Source: Cochliopodium minus (Eukaryota > Discosea > Himatismenida > Cochliopodiidae). From it: a DNA stretch of 41,707 nt. The DNA lies in assembly GCA_024220525.1 (NCBI GenBank), contig JAMYWO010000318.1, positions 1 through 41,707 on the forward strand. The letters run 5' to 3'. The translations under genes and the position numbers were made by a program. The notes beneath the pieces were generated by a model. It was not told the DNA's origin. It was given only the letters and a program-made list of their open reading frames with translations, and searched no databases. Shown one piece after another: positions 23,833 through 36,409 of this stretch (positions within the stretch are counted from its first letter, which is position 1; every line of letters begins with the position of its first letter).

Positions 23833-26800
23833 TTATTTGAGTTCAAAGACTTCAAAGATGTTTCCATTGATGTAGTCGTTGTCAACAATATTAACGAGAA
23901 AGTAGGTGTTGTAGATGTTATTGAGTACTGATTTGGATTTTTCATCGTTATAAATATTTTCCCTTTAAAAAAAAAATTAAAAAATAAAATGATAAAAAAT
24001 CAAAAAAATTAAAAAATAAAAAAATAAAAATCAAAAAAATAAAAATAATTTTAATGAAAAATAATAAAGAAAATTTTCAAAAATAAAAAAAAAAGAAATA
24101 AAATGTTTCAAAAATAATTTTTTTTTTTTATTTTTAATACCATTGATCTTTCCAAAGTTGGAATGCCTCATCCTTCCAGACGTTGGCGAAGGTTTCAGGG
24201 TCGACAATGGTAGGTTGGATGATCTCCTTCTCTGGGAATACACCCCATGTCAAGGTGTTGACGCTCTTGCTGCTGCAAACGGATTCACCTTAATTAAAAA
24301 AGAAATTTGAAAAAATAAAAGAAATCTAAAAATAAAAATAAAATAAAAAAATAAAAACATAATTAAAATTGAAATAAATCAAAAATCAATAATAAAAATT
24401 AAAAATCTAAAAATAAAATAAAAATAAAATAAAATAAAAATAAAAAATGAAATAATAAAAATAAAAATTAAAATTATAAAAAATAAAATAATAAATATTA
24501 AAAAATAAAAATAAATTAAAATTTTTTAAAAGTTTACCTTTGAGGTTGATTGCGTGGTAGGTGAGGAAAGGAAACTTCTCGAGCTTCTTCTTCAACTCTG
24601 ACCATCTTTCAGGAGAGACGAAGAACTCCAAGTAAGCTTTTTGGTAGACATAACCTCCCTCATTACCTATTTCAGAAAACATAAAACAAAATAAAAAATA
24701 ATTATAAGAATAAAAATAAAAAAATATAATAAATAAAAATAAAAATTGTAATTAATAAAAAATAAAAATAAAAAAAATTAAATAAAAAATGAAAAACAAA
24801 AAATATTAAAAAAATATGAAAAATAAAAAATAAATAAAAATTAATAAATGTGTAAAATAAAAAATAAAAAGTAACAATAAAAAATAAAAAATAAAAAATA
24901 AAAAAAAATAAGTAATAAAAAAAATTAAAAAAAATGTAAATTAAAAAATAAAAAATAAATGAAAATAAAAACAAAAATAATTTTAATGAAAACAATAAAA
25001 CAAAAAAAAAACCAAAATTTCTTACCCCAACCGTGAATAGGATGGGAGGATGACAAACCGTTGACAGGAGGTTGACTGTTGATAGTCAAATAACCATTCT
25101 CGTTAAGCTTGAGCAACTTTTCCTTTATCTCCTCTGTTTCTGGTTGGAGGGTTCCACTGCACCATGGTGTTTCTGTGATTTCGCCTGTTTAAACAAAATA
25201 ATTGTTAAAAAACAAATAAATTATAATTTTAGAACATTAAAATAAAAATAAAAAAAAATAACTAAATATTTAATAAATAAAAAAAAAAGATTAATGAAAA
25301 AAATTTAAAATTATGGGAAATAAGATATAAAAAATAAAATGTAAACAATATTAAAAAAATATGAAAATAAAAAAAAAAAATTTCAAACTACCAAAAATTT
25401 AATTAAAAAAATAACAATTAAAATGATAAAAATAACAATAAAAAGAAAAAAAATTTTATGAAGAAAAAAATTTATTAAATGAAAAACTTTTTATGATTAA
25501 AAAATAAAATAAAAAAATATTTTTGTGATTAAAAAAATAAAATGAAAAAATGAAAACTTTTTGTGACTAAAAAATAAAATTAAATTTTTTTTTATTTTTA
25601 TACCATTGATGTATCTTACGAAAGTTTTGATTACATCGGTCTCACTTTCGATTTGAGCTCCCCACATCTCCTGTCTCATCTTTTCCGGGGTAGCTACGTG
25701 AGCAATGTGGAAATCAGACAAGGATCCGTAAGCAGCACTTCTGGTGTCTTTTTAGAAAATGAAATAAAATAAATGAATAAATGAAAAATTGAGAATAAAA
25801 AAATTAATTAAAGATTTAAATGAAAATGAAAACAAAAAAATAAAAAAATCAATTTTAAATAAAATTATAACAATAATTTAAATGAAAATAAAATAAGTCT
25901 CAAATGAACAAAAAAATAAATGTAAATAACAATTAAAAAATGAATTAAAAACAAAAAAAAAGTTGAAAAAAAAAAACAATTGAGATTAAAAAATAAATGT
26001 AACTTTTTATGATTAAACTATTGACAAAAAAAAATTAATCAAAAATTAAATTAATGAAAAATATAAATGAAAATAAAAAATAAGACAATAATTAAAATGA
26101 AAAAATAATCGAGAATAATAAAATTAATTGAAAATTTAAACGAAAATAAAAAATGAAAAAAATAAATAATAAATGTATAAAATAACAATTAAAAAAAAAA
26201 AAATTAATTAAAAAAATAAATAAAATAAAATAAAAACAAAACAAAATTTTTTACCTCCCCATCTTCCGTTTGGAAAGTCATCCCAACTTTGAGTTCTGTG
26301 AATGTAAGCAGAAGGTCTATTGGACCAAAAGACTGGTCTGATCTGTTCTTGGTTTCTAGAATAAAAAATATTTTTAAAAACAAAATAAAATGATGAAAAA
26401 AATATTAAAGAAAATAAATAAAAAATAAAAATAAAAAAAAAATATTTAAAATAAATATATAAAAAATAATAAAAAAAAATGAAAAAAAAATCATTACCTT
26501 CCTGGAGCGTTTTTCCAAGGCATGATTTTTTGGAGGGAAGGTGCAGGGTTGGTGAGGAGCTTGAGACCTTGCAAAATTTTTCTGCAAGAGGTTTCGAGAT
26601 TCAAAGTGTAGAAATGAAGTCCGAAGATTCCTCCTGTTTAAAGAAAAAATCAAAAAAAAAATCAAAAAAAACAAAATCAAATAATCAAAAATGAATAAAA
26701 ACAAAATAAAAATAAAATTAAGAATAAAAACAAAATAATATAAAATCAATAAATCCTGAAAATAAATACTAAAATTGTTATCGAAAATGATCACAGTTTA

Positions 26801-28584
26801 AAAATAATTAAAACAAAATGAAATAATTAAATAAAAATTAAAAAATTACTTAAAAATTATGAAATTAAAAAATAAATATGAAAATAAAATAATGATCAAA
26901 AAAAATTTTTTTTTAAACATTAAAAAAGCTTGAATTACCCTTGATAAGCTTCTCACTCATTTCGATAGCCAACTGAACACCATAAGCCTTGACCTTCTTG
27001 TCGTCGTTCTTGATAGGCTCAAGAGCTTGTTTGATGTGCTCAGGGACCTTGGTCTTGCAAAAGCTGATCATTCTGTTGAAGCCACCATAAGTGTGGATAG
27101 GCATGAGACCAGGCAAGATGGGACACTTGATTCCCTTGTTACGGCAGTCGGTGACGAACTTGAGGAACAAGTCGACGTCGTAGAAGAGTTGGGTGATGAT
27201 CACGTCGGCTCCTGCGTTCACTTTTTCGGCCAAGTGGTCGAGGTCGTCTTCGTAGGACTTTCCGTCTGGATGTCCTTCCTGTTTGGAACAAAAAAAAAAA
27301 TGGTAAAGATGGTTTTAAAAAAAAAGTTGAAAAGGTTTTAATTTTGGTGTTTTAAAAAATATGAGGAAAGACAAAAGTGAAAGATTGTTTTGAATTTAAA
27401 CAATTAAAATTGGTCGAAAAAAATTCATATATAGTACGTACATAAAATAAGATCAAAAAGATTACGATTTTTGAATGTATAAATCTTTATATATTCAAAT
27501 GTTTATAGAAATAATAAAGTGAATATCGATCAATATGATGACAAATAATTTGATTAGATTAGAGATCTCTTTATATTAATGTTTATGTATCTGATTTTTT
27601 ATTCTTACAGGATATCCAGCAACTCCAATGCTGAAATAATCTCCATATTGCTTACGAATATATTTGACGAGATCGATAGCATAGGAGAATCCACCCTCCA
27701 CCTTCTCCCAATCCTTCCCACGAGGAGGATCACCTCTCAATGCCATGATATTTCTGATCCCTGCAGACTTGCAAGCTTCCAAGGCATTCTTGAATTGTTC
27801 TACAGGCATATTGGTACAAGTAAGATGCATTTGAACGTTGATCCCCAAGTGCTTGGCTACTGTGGAGCATATTCCAATTGTCTTCTCAGATGTTGATCCA
27901 CCTGCTCCCCATGTTACATCGATGAATTGTGGTCCCCATAATGCCATTCTCTCTATTCTGCTATATAAATTCAATACACCTAGATTAATTTTTTCGACGA
28001 AAAAAATAAAATAATTAATATCACAGAGGAATTTTTGGGATCTTTCCTATTGTGTTAGGAAAAATAAAATAATCTCTATAAAAAATCATTTATTTTCATT
28101 TTTTTTTGATTCATAAATTTAAACGAATTGATTCAAAAGTTTTATATCTTGTTCATATTATATACTCATATATTATTTGTTGATTTTAAACTTGTTTTTA
28201 TTGTATGCTCAATTATTTAATGATTTCTCATTATGGCTTATCATTTTTCTTTTTATTTTATTTGTATTTGATTTTGATTTATTTATATTGATTTATTTTC
28301 CAACGATATATAAAAAAATCTTTATTTGTCAAGCAAGATGTGATTAATTTACTTGTCTTATGATAAATTAATTATTTCTGTATTATATTTATTTACCATC
28401 AGATGTTTTAGCAGGAAAATATTCGAATGAAAAATATGGCTTTCCTTCCTTTGTTTTTGCTTCTAATACTTCAGATATTTTTTGTTGTTTAAATTCTTTA
28501 TTATCTTTTATTTCCTAATGATGACGACAATGAAATACGAATTTAATCTCTTTATATTGAAAAAAAGATGTATGTTACCTCCAT
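23833..28584 (-). CDS. MTHFR: Methylenetetrahydrofolate reductase, full length with regulatory domain
   Basis: Reduces 5,10-methylene-THF to 5-methyl-THF for methionine synthesis. Eleven exons: 28579-28584, 28397-28514, 27609-27979, 26939-27278, 26498-26633, 26255-26355, 25604-25747, 25026-25184, 24538-24666, 24141-24288, 23833-23962, 593 aa (plant enzyme about 592). The catalytic TIM barrel shows [84 protein letters not shown] and [25 protein letters not shown] closes it. The C-terminal half ([69 protein letters not shown]) is the eukaryotic AdoMet-sensing regulatory domain. The first coding exon is only six nucleotides (Met-Glu), inferred because the next exon has an in-frame stop before its acceptor. 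It converges with the GLUG gene. Confidence 0.95.
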
Positions 28585-28868
28585 TATTCTTTATAATTCA
28601 AATCCTGAAAATTAAAAATCCTTCTTGTTTAGATATAGCTTTTTTTTTTTTTATTCTTTTTTTCTCAACAAAACAATATTAATAAAATATAAAAAAAAAG
28701 TGTGGTTAATATTTATTGGGAAAGAGATGTTGGTTGGAGAGGGTTTTCGGAATTTCCTTATTGTCTGAATTAATAAAAATATATATTATTGAAAATGGAA
28801 AAAGAAAAATCAAAACAAATCATTTTTAATTAATTAGAAGAAGGAATAGAATAAAAGGACAAATAAAA

Positions 28869-31480
28869 TTAATTATTTCTCTTTTTGAATGGGCTTCTTA
28901 ATTTGCTGAAAGAAGATTTCAAATTACTCATGAAATTTCTTTTCTTGCTAACATCCCTAAAAAAAAAAAGAGCAAGAAAGAGTAAGAAAGAAATGAAAAA
29001 GGATCTTTTCAATAATAGATCGAATAAAGGACAAAAAAAATAAATTTACCTTGATCCACTGATGATTTCTTCGAGTTGTTTCTCATTGAGATGAGGATAA
29101 ATCTTTCTGAGGGCCTCAATGGTCAAAATCTTGGCAACATGCTCTTTATTATCGAATTTGCGATCAACATAACAAACATTCCTCTTCTCCACAACCCAAT
29201 TACCTTTATCCTTGTAAAGCTTTAAAGATCTTCTTTCCAATGAAGCTTCCTTGGATGTTTTGAGGAGAGAACGGATGGCCTGATTGGTCTCATCTTTCCA
29301 TTCCAAGGTCTGATACATGCTTTTTTGGGATTTGAGCTTTCTCGTGCCTTGTGGAGATGCAATCACAAAGAATAAGGGATCACGATCGAGAACAACGAAA
29401 AGTGAGCTCAATTCGATCATGCAATCGATGAAAAGGTATTCTTTCATCTCTCCTTCATCACCTTCCTCCACCTTGTCTTTATATGCAATCACCAAATGTT
29501 CTTCCAACAAAAAGACGCAGTATTCTTCGGTGACAGTCTTTTCATCTTCATCCACGTTGAATTCATTGAAGATCCCCTCTTTGATCAAAATCCTTCCTTT
29601 GGTGGATAAAAGCTTGTCTCTTGATTCAGTGTCGAATCTCAGAATTAGGTTTGAGAATCCATCGCTTTGATGGATATTTGTGATCGATTGGTTGATCTTC
29701 TTGCATATCGATTCCGCTACGTTGACACTCACAGAAAGGGATGGATAATCCGAATGATTTGCATTAGTATACTTGAAGATAGATCCCAACAACAAAGGAT
29801 ATCTATGAAATAATAGATTTGATGATAATTGATTGAATTAAAGAATATTACGTTGCGATAAATAAAAATATCCTTTACCTTGTTATTCTTTGTACTGGAA
29901 GAACCAATAGTGATTGTAATAAAAAGAAGGATGAATTCTTTTCTTCAGCTAATTTGGAGAGCTTGGAATTGAACACAGATTTGATGTTCTTCATCACATT
30001 CTCGTTGTTGCTTAGATATTCGATATAGATTTTGAGGAAAGGGGCATATCTGGGTATGATATCTCCTATCATTAAATTATCATCGTCTGTATCTTCAAAC
30101 TCATTCTTTGCTGATTCGAATCTCTGTTCAAAATGACTGTAGATTTGCTTGTTGAGTTGATAGATTGCTTCTATGTTTGAAAATACTTGTTTCAATTCTT
30201 TTTCATCCATCAACTTTCTCTTTCTTATTGGATTTATGTAATCCTTGATCAAGGTTTCCAATTTATCAACATAAATCTTCTCTGTGGTCAATAATTCTTT
30301 GGTGGCATTAATTCTCTTTCTTTGTCTTGATAGATGAAAGTTATTTTCTATTTGGAAATGATCAACATTGTAAAGATTGGTACATTTGCCTGGAATAAAT
30401 CCAAATTTTCCTGATATTTCAACGTACCTTTTAATTCAAATTAAAGAAAGAGATTAGTTGAAGATGTTATGGGTTTAGATTTTTTTAAGATTAAAGACAT
30501 ACCACCATCCTGATGAATCTACTTTCAATATGGTTGCTCTATCTCCAGGAAAACAATTCATCTCTCCATTTCCTTGCCCTATGAATTTCTCTGTAACCAA
30601 AGCAATTGAATTTTCGAGCCCATCATTGAGCTTTCCATCATCTTCATCGAAATTAACAGATGCTCTTGATTTAACACATGCATGTTCATTAATATCTGAT
30701 GGTTGAAGATATTCCAAACAACTAGGACATTTTATTGAAGAAAATCTTTTATTTGGTGTTTCTACTGGATCTTCTTTCTGTTCACTTTCATTTTCGCTTC
30801 TATTTTTTTTTATTTATAATCATTTTTGTTTTGATCAAAATTATTTTTCAAAAATTTGTTTACGTTTCTTCATCATTTTTGAACATTGTTTCCAATTTCA
30901 ATACTCTTTCATTTATATTTACCTTTTTATTTATTATGTCAGTTATTTTTAATTTTAAATTTAAGGAAACATGTTTATATGACTTTACATTCTTCAGATT
31001 GTTTCTGACCAATTGCATTCTTCTTGTCATTGTTGCATTTATCAAAGATGCTCTTATTTTTTTTGGTATTTGTGGAGATTCAATTTCATCTGTATTAGGA
31101 ACCTCTTTGATGGGAGTAAGTTTCTTGTTCATCATCTCTGATCTCAAGCTTGTTCTGTTGAATCTCTCCTTTTTGGGACTAAAAAAAGTGGAAGATTTCT
31201 CTGAAATCTCTTTTACTTCCTCTGTTTTCACTTTGGATGGAGAAGAATTTGATCTTTCTCTTTTTGTTTCATAATTTGTTTTTTCTAACAATTTTTTCTT
31301 GGAGGATGTTGCCATTTTCTTCTTTATACTTTTTGATGTCCTTATATCTGGTGTCAAAAAAACCTTGTTCTCTTCTATTTCTAATTTGTTGGAACTTATC
31401 ATACTTACTTTAGGTGGTGTATGTATTTGAGTTTTGATATTTAATATATTGCTATCATTTTCATCGTTATTTGAAAACAT
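28869..31480 (-). CDS. RhoGEF with zinc finger, SH3, DH and PH domains
   Basis: Dbl-family exchange factor for Rho/Rac GTPases, 767 aa in five exons (30864-31480, 30503-30799, 29879-30427, 29050-29802, 28869-28956). Residues 1-205 are a Lys/Ser-rich, probably disordered region with Ser/Thr-Pro sites. A small zinc finger follows (CPSC at 230-233, INEHAC ending at 247), similar to a UBZ/Rad18-type finger. Then comes an SH3 domain at about 270-324 (IALVTEKFIG, GWWYVEISGKFGFIPGKC), the DH domain from about 340 to 525 (ELLTTEKIYVDKLETLIKDY; the conserved helix LLVLPVQRITRYPLLL, split by an intron) and a PH domain to about 665 (FSNLILRFD, LSTKGRILIKEGIFNEF). The C-terminal exon is short and very basic. 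It shares a 134-bp upstream region with the divergent HemK gene. Its target GTPase and chemotaxis or cytokinesis role cannot be read from sequence. Confidence 0.92.
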
Positions 31481-31614
31481 TTTCTTTCAAATTGATTTTT
31501 TTTTTATTTTTTTGACGGTTTATAAATTGATTTAAAAATTAGCGGTTTTGAGCCTTTATTCAAAATGATATTTATCTTGTTTTGAAACTTCACATTTTTA
31601 TTTGAAAGAAAAAA
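31481..31614. promoter_or_regulatory. Compact bidirectional promoter region (RhoGEF / HemK)
   Basis: Only 134 bp lies between the divergent ATGs at 31480 (-) and 31615 (+), so regulatory signals for both genes must fit here. A patch at about 31530-31580 (ATTAGCGGTTTTGAGCC) is less AT-biased than its surroundings. No factor site is assigned. Confidence 0.55.
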
Positions 31615-32931
31615 ATGAAGAGATTTCCAATCAATCAAATAATAAAAGAAACTGCAGAGAAAATCAAAATGAAAGAATCAATTTTCTCAAATTCAAGATG
31701 CATCACTGAATCGAGGATATTATTATCTCATTCATTGGGTATTGAAAGAAATGAATTGATAAATATCTCCAACAATACATTGGATGAGAAACAATATAAC
31801 CATTTTAAATCATTGCTCGATCAATTTTTGATTGATAACAAGCCAATCGAATATATATGTAAATATGCTGATTTTTATTCTTTGAGATTTAAAGTGGAAG
31901 AAGGAATCACATTAATACCAAGAAATGATACTGAAATTGTAATCTTTAATAATAGATCAAGCTCAACATCTTCATCATGCTAAATTATTTCAATTATATC
32001 GATTTTATAGATAGTGGAAGAAATCTTGAATGAAGCTGACAAAGATAAAGAATTAAATATATGTGAATTGGGAATGGGTATACTTAAAAATCAAAAGATA
32101 AGATATAAAAAAAATTTAATTAATTTTAAAAATAAGGGACAGGTAAATCAAAAATAATCTGTTATTGGATTATTTAACTTTTTAAAAATATTTTTCTTCA
32201 ATAGGATGTATAATGATAAGCTTGCTAAAAAATTTGCCAAAAGCAAAAGGATATGGATTAGAAATAAGCGAGAAAGCAATAGAAGTAGTTGATCACAATT
32301 CCAAATATCATAAAGTGGATGGCAGGTTGAATGTTTTCCATTCTAATTGGCTTAAACCCTTCGGCAAGAATGTTAGATTTCCCATGTTTGATATTTTGGT
32401 TTCCAATCCTCCTTACATTGAATCCAAAATAATTAAATCTCTACAACCTTCTGTCAAAAAGTATGGTAAATTTTGAAAAAAAAAAGTTAATTTATGTTTT
32501 TTTTGTTTATTTTTGTTTATTTATCATTTATCTTAATTTTAATAAATATAATTATCTTTTTTTTGTTACTCAATAATTTTCGTTTGTCAAAAAAAAATAA
32601 TTTTTAAATAAACATTTAGCAAATGTTCCTTTTTCATTATACAATCTAACACGAAACATTTTCTCTCTTTTTTTTCCATAAAACAGAGCCAATGTTGGCG
32701 TTAGATGGAGGAGAAGACGGCTTAAAATGTTACAAAGAAATTAGCAAAGATTTGTCTAGTGGAGAGTTTTTAAAGCCAAAATGCAAGTTATATTTCGAAA
32801 TAGACTCTAATTCCACCCTTGCTGTTATTAACACGCTACAGAATACTTCAAATGGAAATATAGAGCATTTGAAAACAGTCAAAGATAGCCAAGATTTCGA
32901 CAGATGTTTGGTTTTTGAATATTTAAAATAA
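31615..32931 (+). CDS. HEMK1: HemK/PrmC-type release-factor glutamine methyltransferase, with a 6-nt microexon
   Basis: AdoMet-dependent N5-glutamine methyltransferase acting on the GGQ motif of class I release factors; in eukaryotes this form is usually mitochondrial. Five exons (31615-31938, 32011-32077, 32137-32142, 32205-32465, 32687-32931) give 300 aa. The N-terminal helical domain contains ESRILLSHSLGIER and KPIEYICKYADFYSLRFKV, then TLIPRNDTEI. AdoMet motif I, ELGMGTGCIMISLL, is assembled from exons 2, 3 and 4, exon 3 being just GGACAG. Catalytic NPPY lies at residues 200-203 (DILVSNPPYIESK). The C-terminal signature EPMLALDGGEDGLKCY is complete. Without the microexon the Gly-Thr-Gly of motif I is lost, so its inclusion is well supported although both flanking introns are very short. 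Confidence 0.93.
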
Positions 32932-33193
32932 TCAAGGAGGGAATTTCATCTAAATTAAAAGATTTATTTATTATTTATTAATTTTATGTTTGATTATTTA
33001 GTTTATTCAAAGTTAATTTCTTCCTCTCAAACTAAAATTATCTTTTTTTTTTGGTTCATTTTTTTCAAAAATTTTTATCTTAATTCATTTCTTCATCCAG
33101 TTTCTTATTTAAGCCAAATGAAAATATTATTTTAATTTTTTTGGAGAAATTTCGAAATAAAAAAAAAAAAAAACAAAAATAAAGTTATCATTG

Positions 33194-36099
33194 ATGTCAA
33201 ACAGCCTTGGCATCAAACAAGCTCTTGAAAGAATAAAGGAATTGGAAAGTTATGTAGTTGGAAAAAAGAAATATAATTCCAGTTTTGGAGATCTCACGGT
33301 GATTAAGCAATCTCTTGAACAAATGGACTTGTCAACACTCAAAGGTGAAAAAAAAAATCCACACATAGTTTTATAATAATATAAAAATTAATTTTTTTTA
33401 AAATATTATTTGGATTTCGCTTAAATAATTAAAATTAAAAAAAATAAAAATAAAAAATAAAATTGAAGACTTTTATAAAGCCCAAATATGCGCTAAATTA
33501 ATCCTATTTTATTTTGAAAAAAGAAAGGAAATGAAATAAGCTCAATAATTATCTACATTAATTATTTATAAATTAGCCTCATTTACTAACTTTGATATTA
33601 ATTTAAATATCAGACGAGAAGAATAGGACACCATTGCATTTTGCCTGCTTGAAGGATTCAGATCTCAATACAATAAAGTTTCTGGTGGAGAATAAATGCG
33701 ATATGAACTTCATAAGCCTGATGGGAAACACACCATTCCATATAGCGAGCAAATACATCACATCGCAGGAGATAATCAGGTACATGATCGACAACAAATC
33801 AGATTTCAATGTGAAAAACAACGATGGATTCACCCCAAGTCTATCGATGTGCATGAATGAGAATATCAACGCAGATATCATCAAATATCTGATCGAGAGG
33901 AGGATAGACATCAACAAAAACGATAATGTCGCCCAATACACTTACATCCACGCTGCATGTCAAAATAAAAGGGCATCTCTCGAACTGATAAAGTATCTCG
34001 TTGAAAAAAAGGGATCCATCAATCAAAAACAAAAAGAAGGTTAAAAAAAAATTAATTTTTATTTAATAAATTAATAGTTTAATTAGTTTAATTATTTTTA
34101 TTTAATTTTTTTATTTAATTTTTTAAATTTTTTTAATAGACATGTCCAAATTTAACAACTTTGTTAGTGGATATAATATTTTTACTAACAAAATTTAAAC
34201 TGTTGTAATATTTTTGGACATTTCTATTTTTTTAATTTTTTTTATATTAGGTTGGACACCTTTGCATCTTGCTTGTGAGAACAAAAACCTTTCGTATGAA
34301 GTAGTGAGATATCTTGTTGAACAAAAGAGCGATGTGAACTCTAAACAGAAAGAAGGTGATTTCTTATTTAATTTTTTTTTTTTTTTATTTTTTAACAATT
34401 TCATTTATTTTTATTTTTATAATTTCATTTTAATTTATTTTAGTTAAAAATTTTCTTTATTAGTTATTTTTTATTTTTTTATTATTTTGATTTTCCTTTT
34501 ATAAAAAAAGGTTGGACGCCATTACATTTTGTTTGCGAAAATAAGGGGATAACACTGGACCTAGTAAAGTTTCTTGTGGAGAAGAAGAGCAACATCAACT
34601 CCACCCAATCAAACCTCTGGACTCCCCTTCACATTGCATGCGAAAACTCGTCTGCTCCTATCGAAGTAATTAATTACCTCCTCGAAAATAAATCGTAAAA
34701 AAAAATAATTTTGAATGTTCGTTTTAATTGAAATATTTGAAAAAAATAAATTATTTTATTATTTTTCTAAAAATAACTTCTAAAATTGAAATTATTTTTT
34801 ATTTTAAAATTCAAATGTTTTTATTTTTTTTGTTTGATTTTTTTAACGTTTTATTTTTTGAAATTATTTTTGTTTATTTTTTTTTTAATTATTATTATAA
34901 TTTTTTTCAAAAACGAATATTTTTTCGATCAGAAAAATAAACGCGAAGCAAAAAGATGATTTTACACCTTTACATATAGCTTGTGACAACAAAGAAACAA
35001 AAGCAAGTCTCATACATTACTTGGTATCCAAAAAAGCAAATCTGAATAAAAAAACAAAGTCTTGTCGTTCCACCGCCCTTCATCTGCTTTGCAGAAACAA
35101 ATGTGATCTTGAGATCATTAAGTTCTTGATAGAGAAAAAGGCGAGCATGGATTCGAAGGATTGTTACAAATACAGACCTTTTCATTCTTTTTGTAGATAC
35201 TCTAATCCTAAAGGTAGAAAAATTATTTTTAAATATTTTTAAAATTTTTTAAATTTTTTTTTTCCAATTATTTATTTATTATTATTTTCATTAATATTTA
35301 TTTTCTGTGATTTTTTTTAAAATTTTTTATTTTGGATTATTTTAAATACAATTATTTTTAAAATCTTTTTAAAGAAAACACTATGTTGGACGTGATAAAA
35401 TATCTTTGCAAGGACAAAAAATCAATGATTAATTCAACAGTAGACTTCAAACTAACTCCGCTTCACCTCATCTGCATGAACAACTCCACCAACAAAGAAA
35501 CAATGGAGTATCTCCTCAACAAAAACGCCAACGTGAACGCCCAAACGATCAATCTAGAAACCCCTCTCTACATCGCTCTCGCCAACAATATTCCTCTTGA
35601 TTGCATTCAACTATTAGTGGAGAAAAAAAGTGATTTGAACGCTTTAAATTACTACGGCAAAACTCTTTTGACTTCTTTTTTTCTCAACAAAACTTTGGAC
35701 CCTTTGATCTTGAAGTTTCTTTTAGAATCTGGCGTCCCTTTTTTTTCCGGAAAACAAAGGAAGGAGATTCCTTCGAGAATTTCCAAAAAGTTCTCCAATG
35801 AGATTTTCTTTGTTTTGTTTTCTATCCAAAAATTTTATTTTCATTGTTGTACTCGAAAAATTCCTTCCAATATTTTTTCTTTGTATTTGGATGGAACTGT
35901 TTGGAATCCTTCAACTCATAAATTCTTTGTTAGGGATTTGCAGGAGTATGTTTATTGTCTTCTTTTGAATTTTAAATTTGTTCAAAAAAAGTTTATGGTT
36001 TGGAAGATTATTTTTCCAAAGCCGATTGTTTTCAAAATTATTCAACATTCTTTGGCACCCAACAGGAAGGAAAGGAATTGGATAAAATTTGTAGATTAA
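33194..36099 (+). CDS. Ankyrin-repeat protein with the shared C-terminal box
   Basis: Six exons (33194-33344, 33614-34039, 34251-34355, 34511-34694, 34933-35213, 35375-36099) encode 623 aa. An N-terminal helix (LGIKQALERIKELESYVVG) precedes about a dozen ankyrin repeats: RTPLHFACLKDSDLNTIKFL, GWTPLHLACENKNLSYEVV, GWTPLHFVCENKGITLDLV, DDFTPLHIACDNKETKASLI and LTPLHLICMNNSTNKETM among them. Introns recur at the same place just before GWTPLH, so exons could be duplicated as repeat cassettes. Residues 559-608 form the C-terminal box: VWNPSTHKFFVRD, EYVYCLLLNFKFV, IIFPKPIVFKIIQHSL, matching the ends of RCC1 proteins A and B. There is no membrane segment. A substrate-receptor role is inference. The ATG at 33194 is the first Met; TTG upstream is not used. 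Confidence 0.9.
34135..34228. repeat. Foldback (MITE-like) element in ankyrin-gene intron 2
   Basis: The arm AATAGACATGTCCAAA (34135-34150) is inverted at the right end (TTTGGACATTTCTATT, ending at 34228), and an inner TTTGTTAG / CTAACAAA pair flanks the loop. The hairpin of about 94 bp is the only ordered palindrome seen in an otherwise T-rich intron. No coding capacity; no clear target duplication because flanks are low complexity. Confidence 0.65.
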
Positions 36100-36140
36100 C
36101 ACTTATTTATTGTTAAAAAAAAACTTTTCTTGTAAATAAA
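36100..36140. other. 3' flank of ankyrin gene
   Basis: Short A/T-rich 3' UTR-like sequence; a candidate AATAAA signal occurs at 36135-36140 (TAAATAAAAC). Confidence 0.35.
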
Positions 36141-36409
36141 ACCTATTTTTTAAAATAAAAAAAAAACATTTTATTTTGTTTTATTTTGAAAAAATATGTA
36201 ACATATTGTTTGGATAAACTTTGGATTGCTTGTAATAACCAATACTCAAAAACTTTATATTTTCAATGATGATGACCTTTGGAATTTTGATCTGACAACC
36301 CAAATACTTTTTACTCATTGGAAACAATTTTCAAACACAAAAACAAACAAAAAACATTAGATTTGAATGTATTCGAAAATAACACATGATTTTGAGGGTT
36401 CCTCTCAAT
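36141..36409 (-). pseudogene. Duplicated 3' end of an RCC1-box gene
   Basis: This 269-bp segment is repeated in the same orientation at 39891-40159, with only scattered differences. On the minus strand it encodes the C-terminal box (NPQNHVLFSNTFKSN, then IPKVIIIENIKFL) but has no RCC1 repeats upstream and a 2-base deletion relative to the other copy, so it is a dead fragment of a host gene. Homology stops abruptly inside what is coding sequence in the right copy. No poly-T tract marks it as a retrocopy. Confidence 0.8.

Noticed and set aside
24702-24995. Phe/Leu/Tyr/Ile-only ORF resembling a membrane protein
   Set aside because: It is a T-rich MTHFR intron read on the sense strand; similar false ORFs occur in other introns (799-1453, 26405-26794, 40636-40938).
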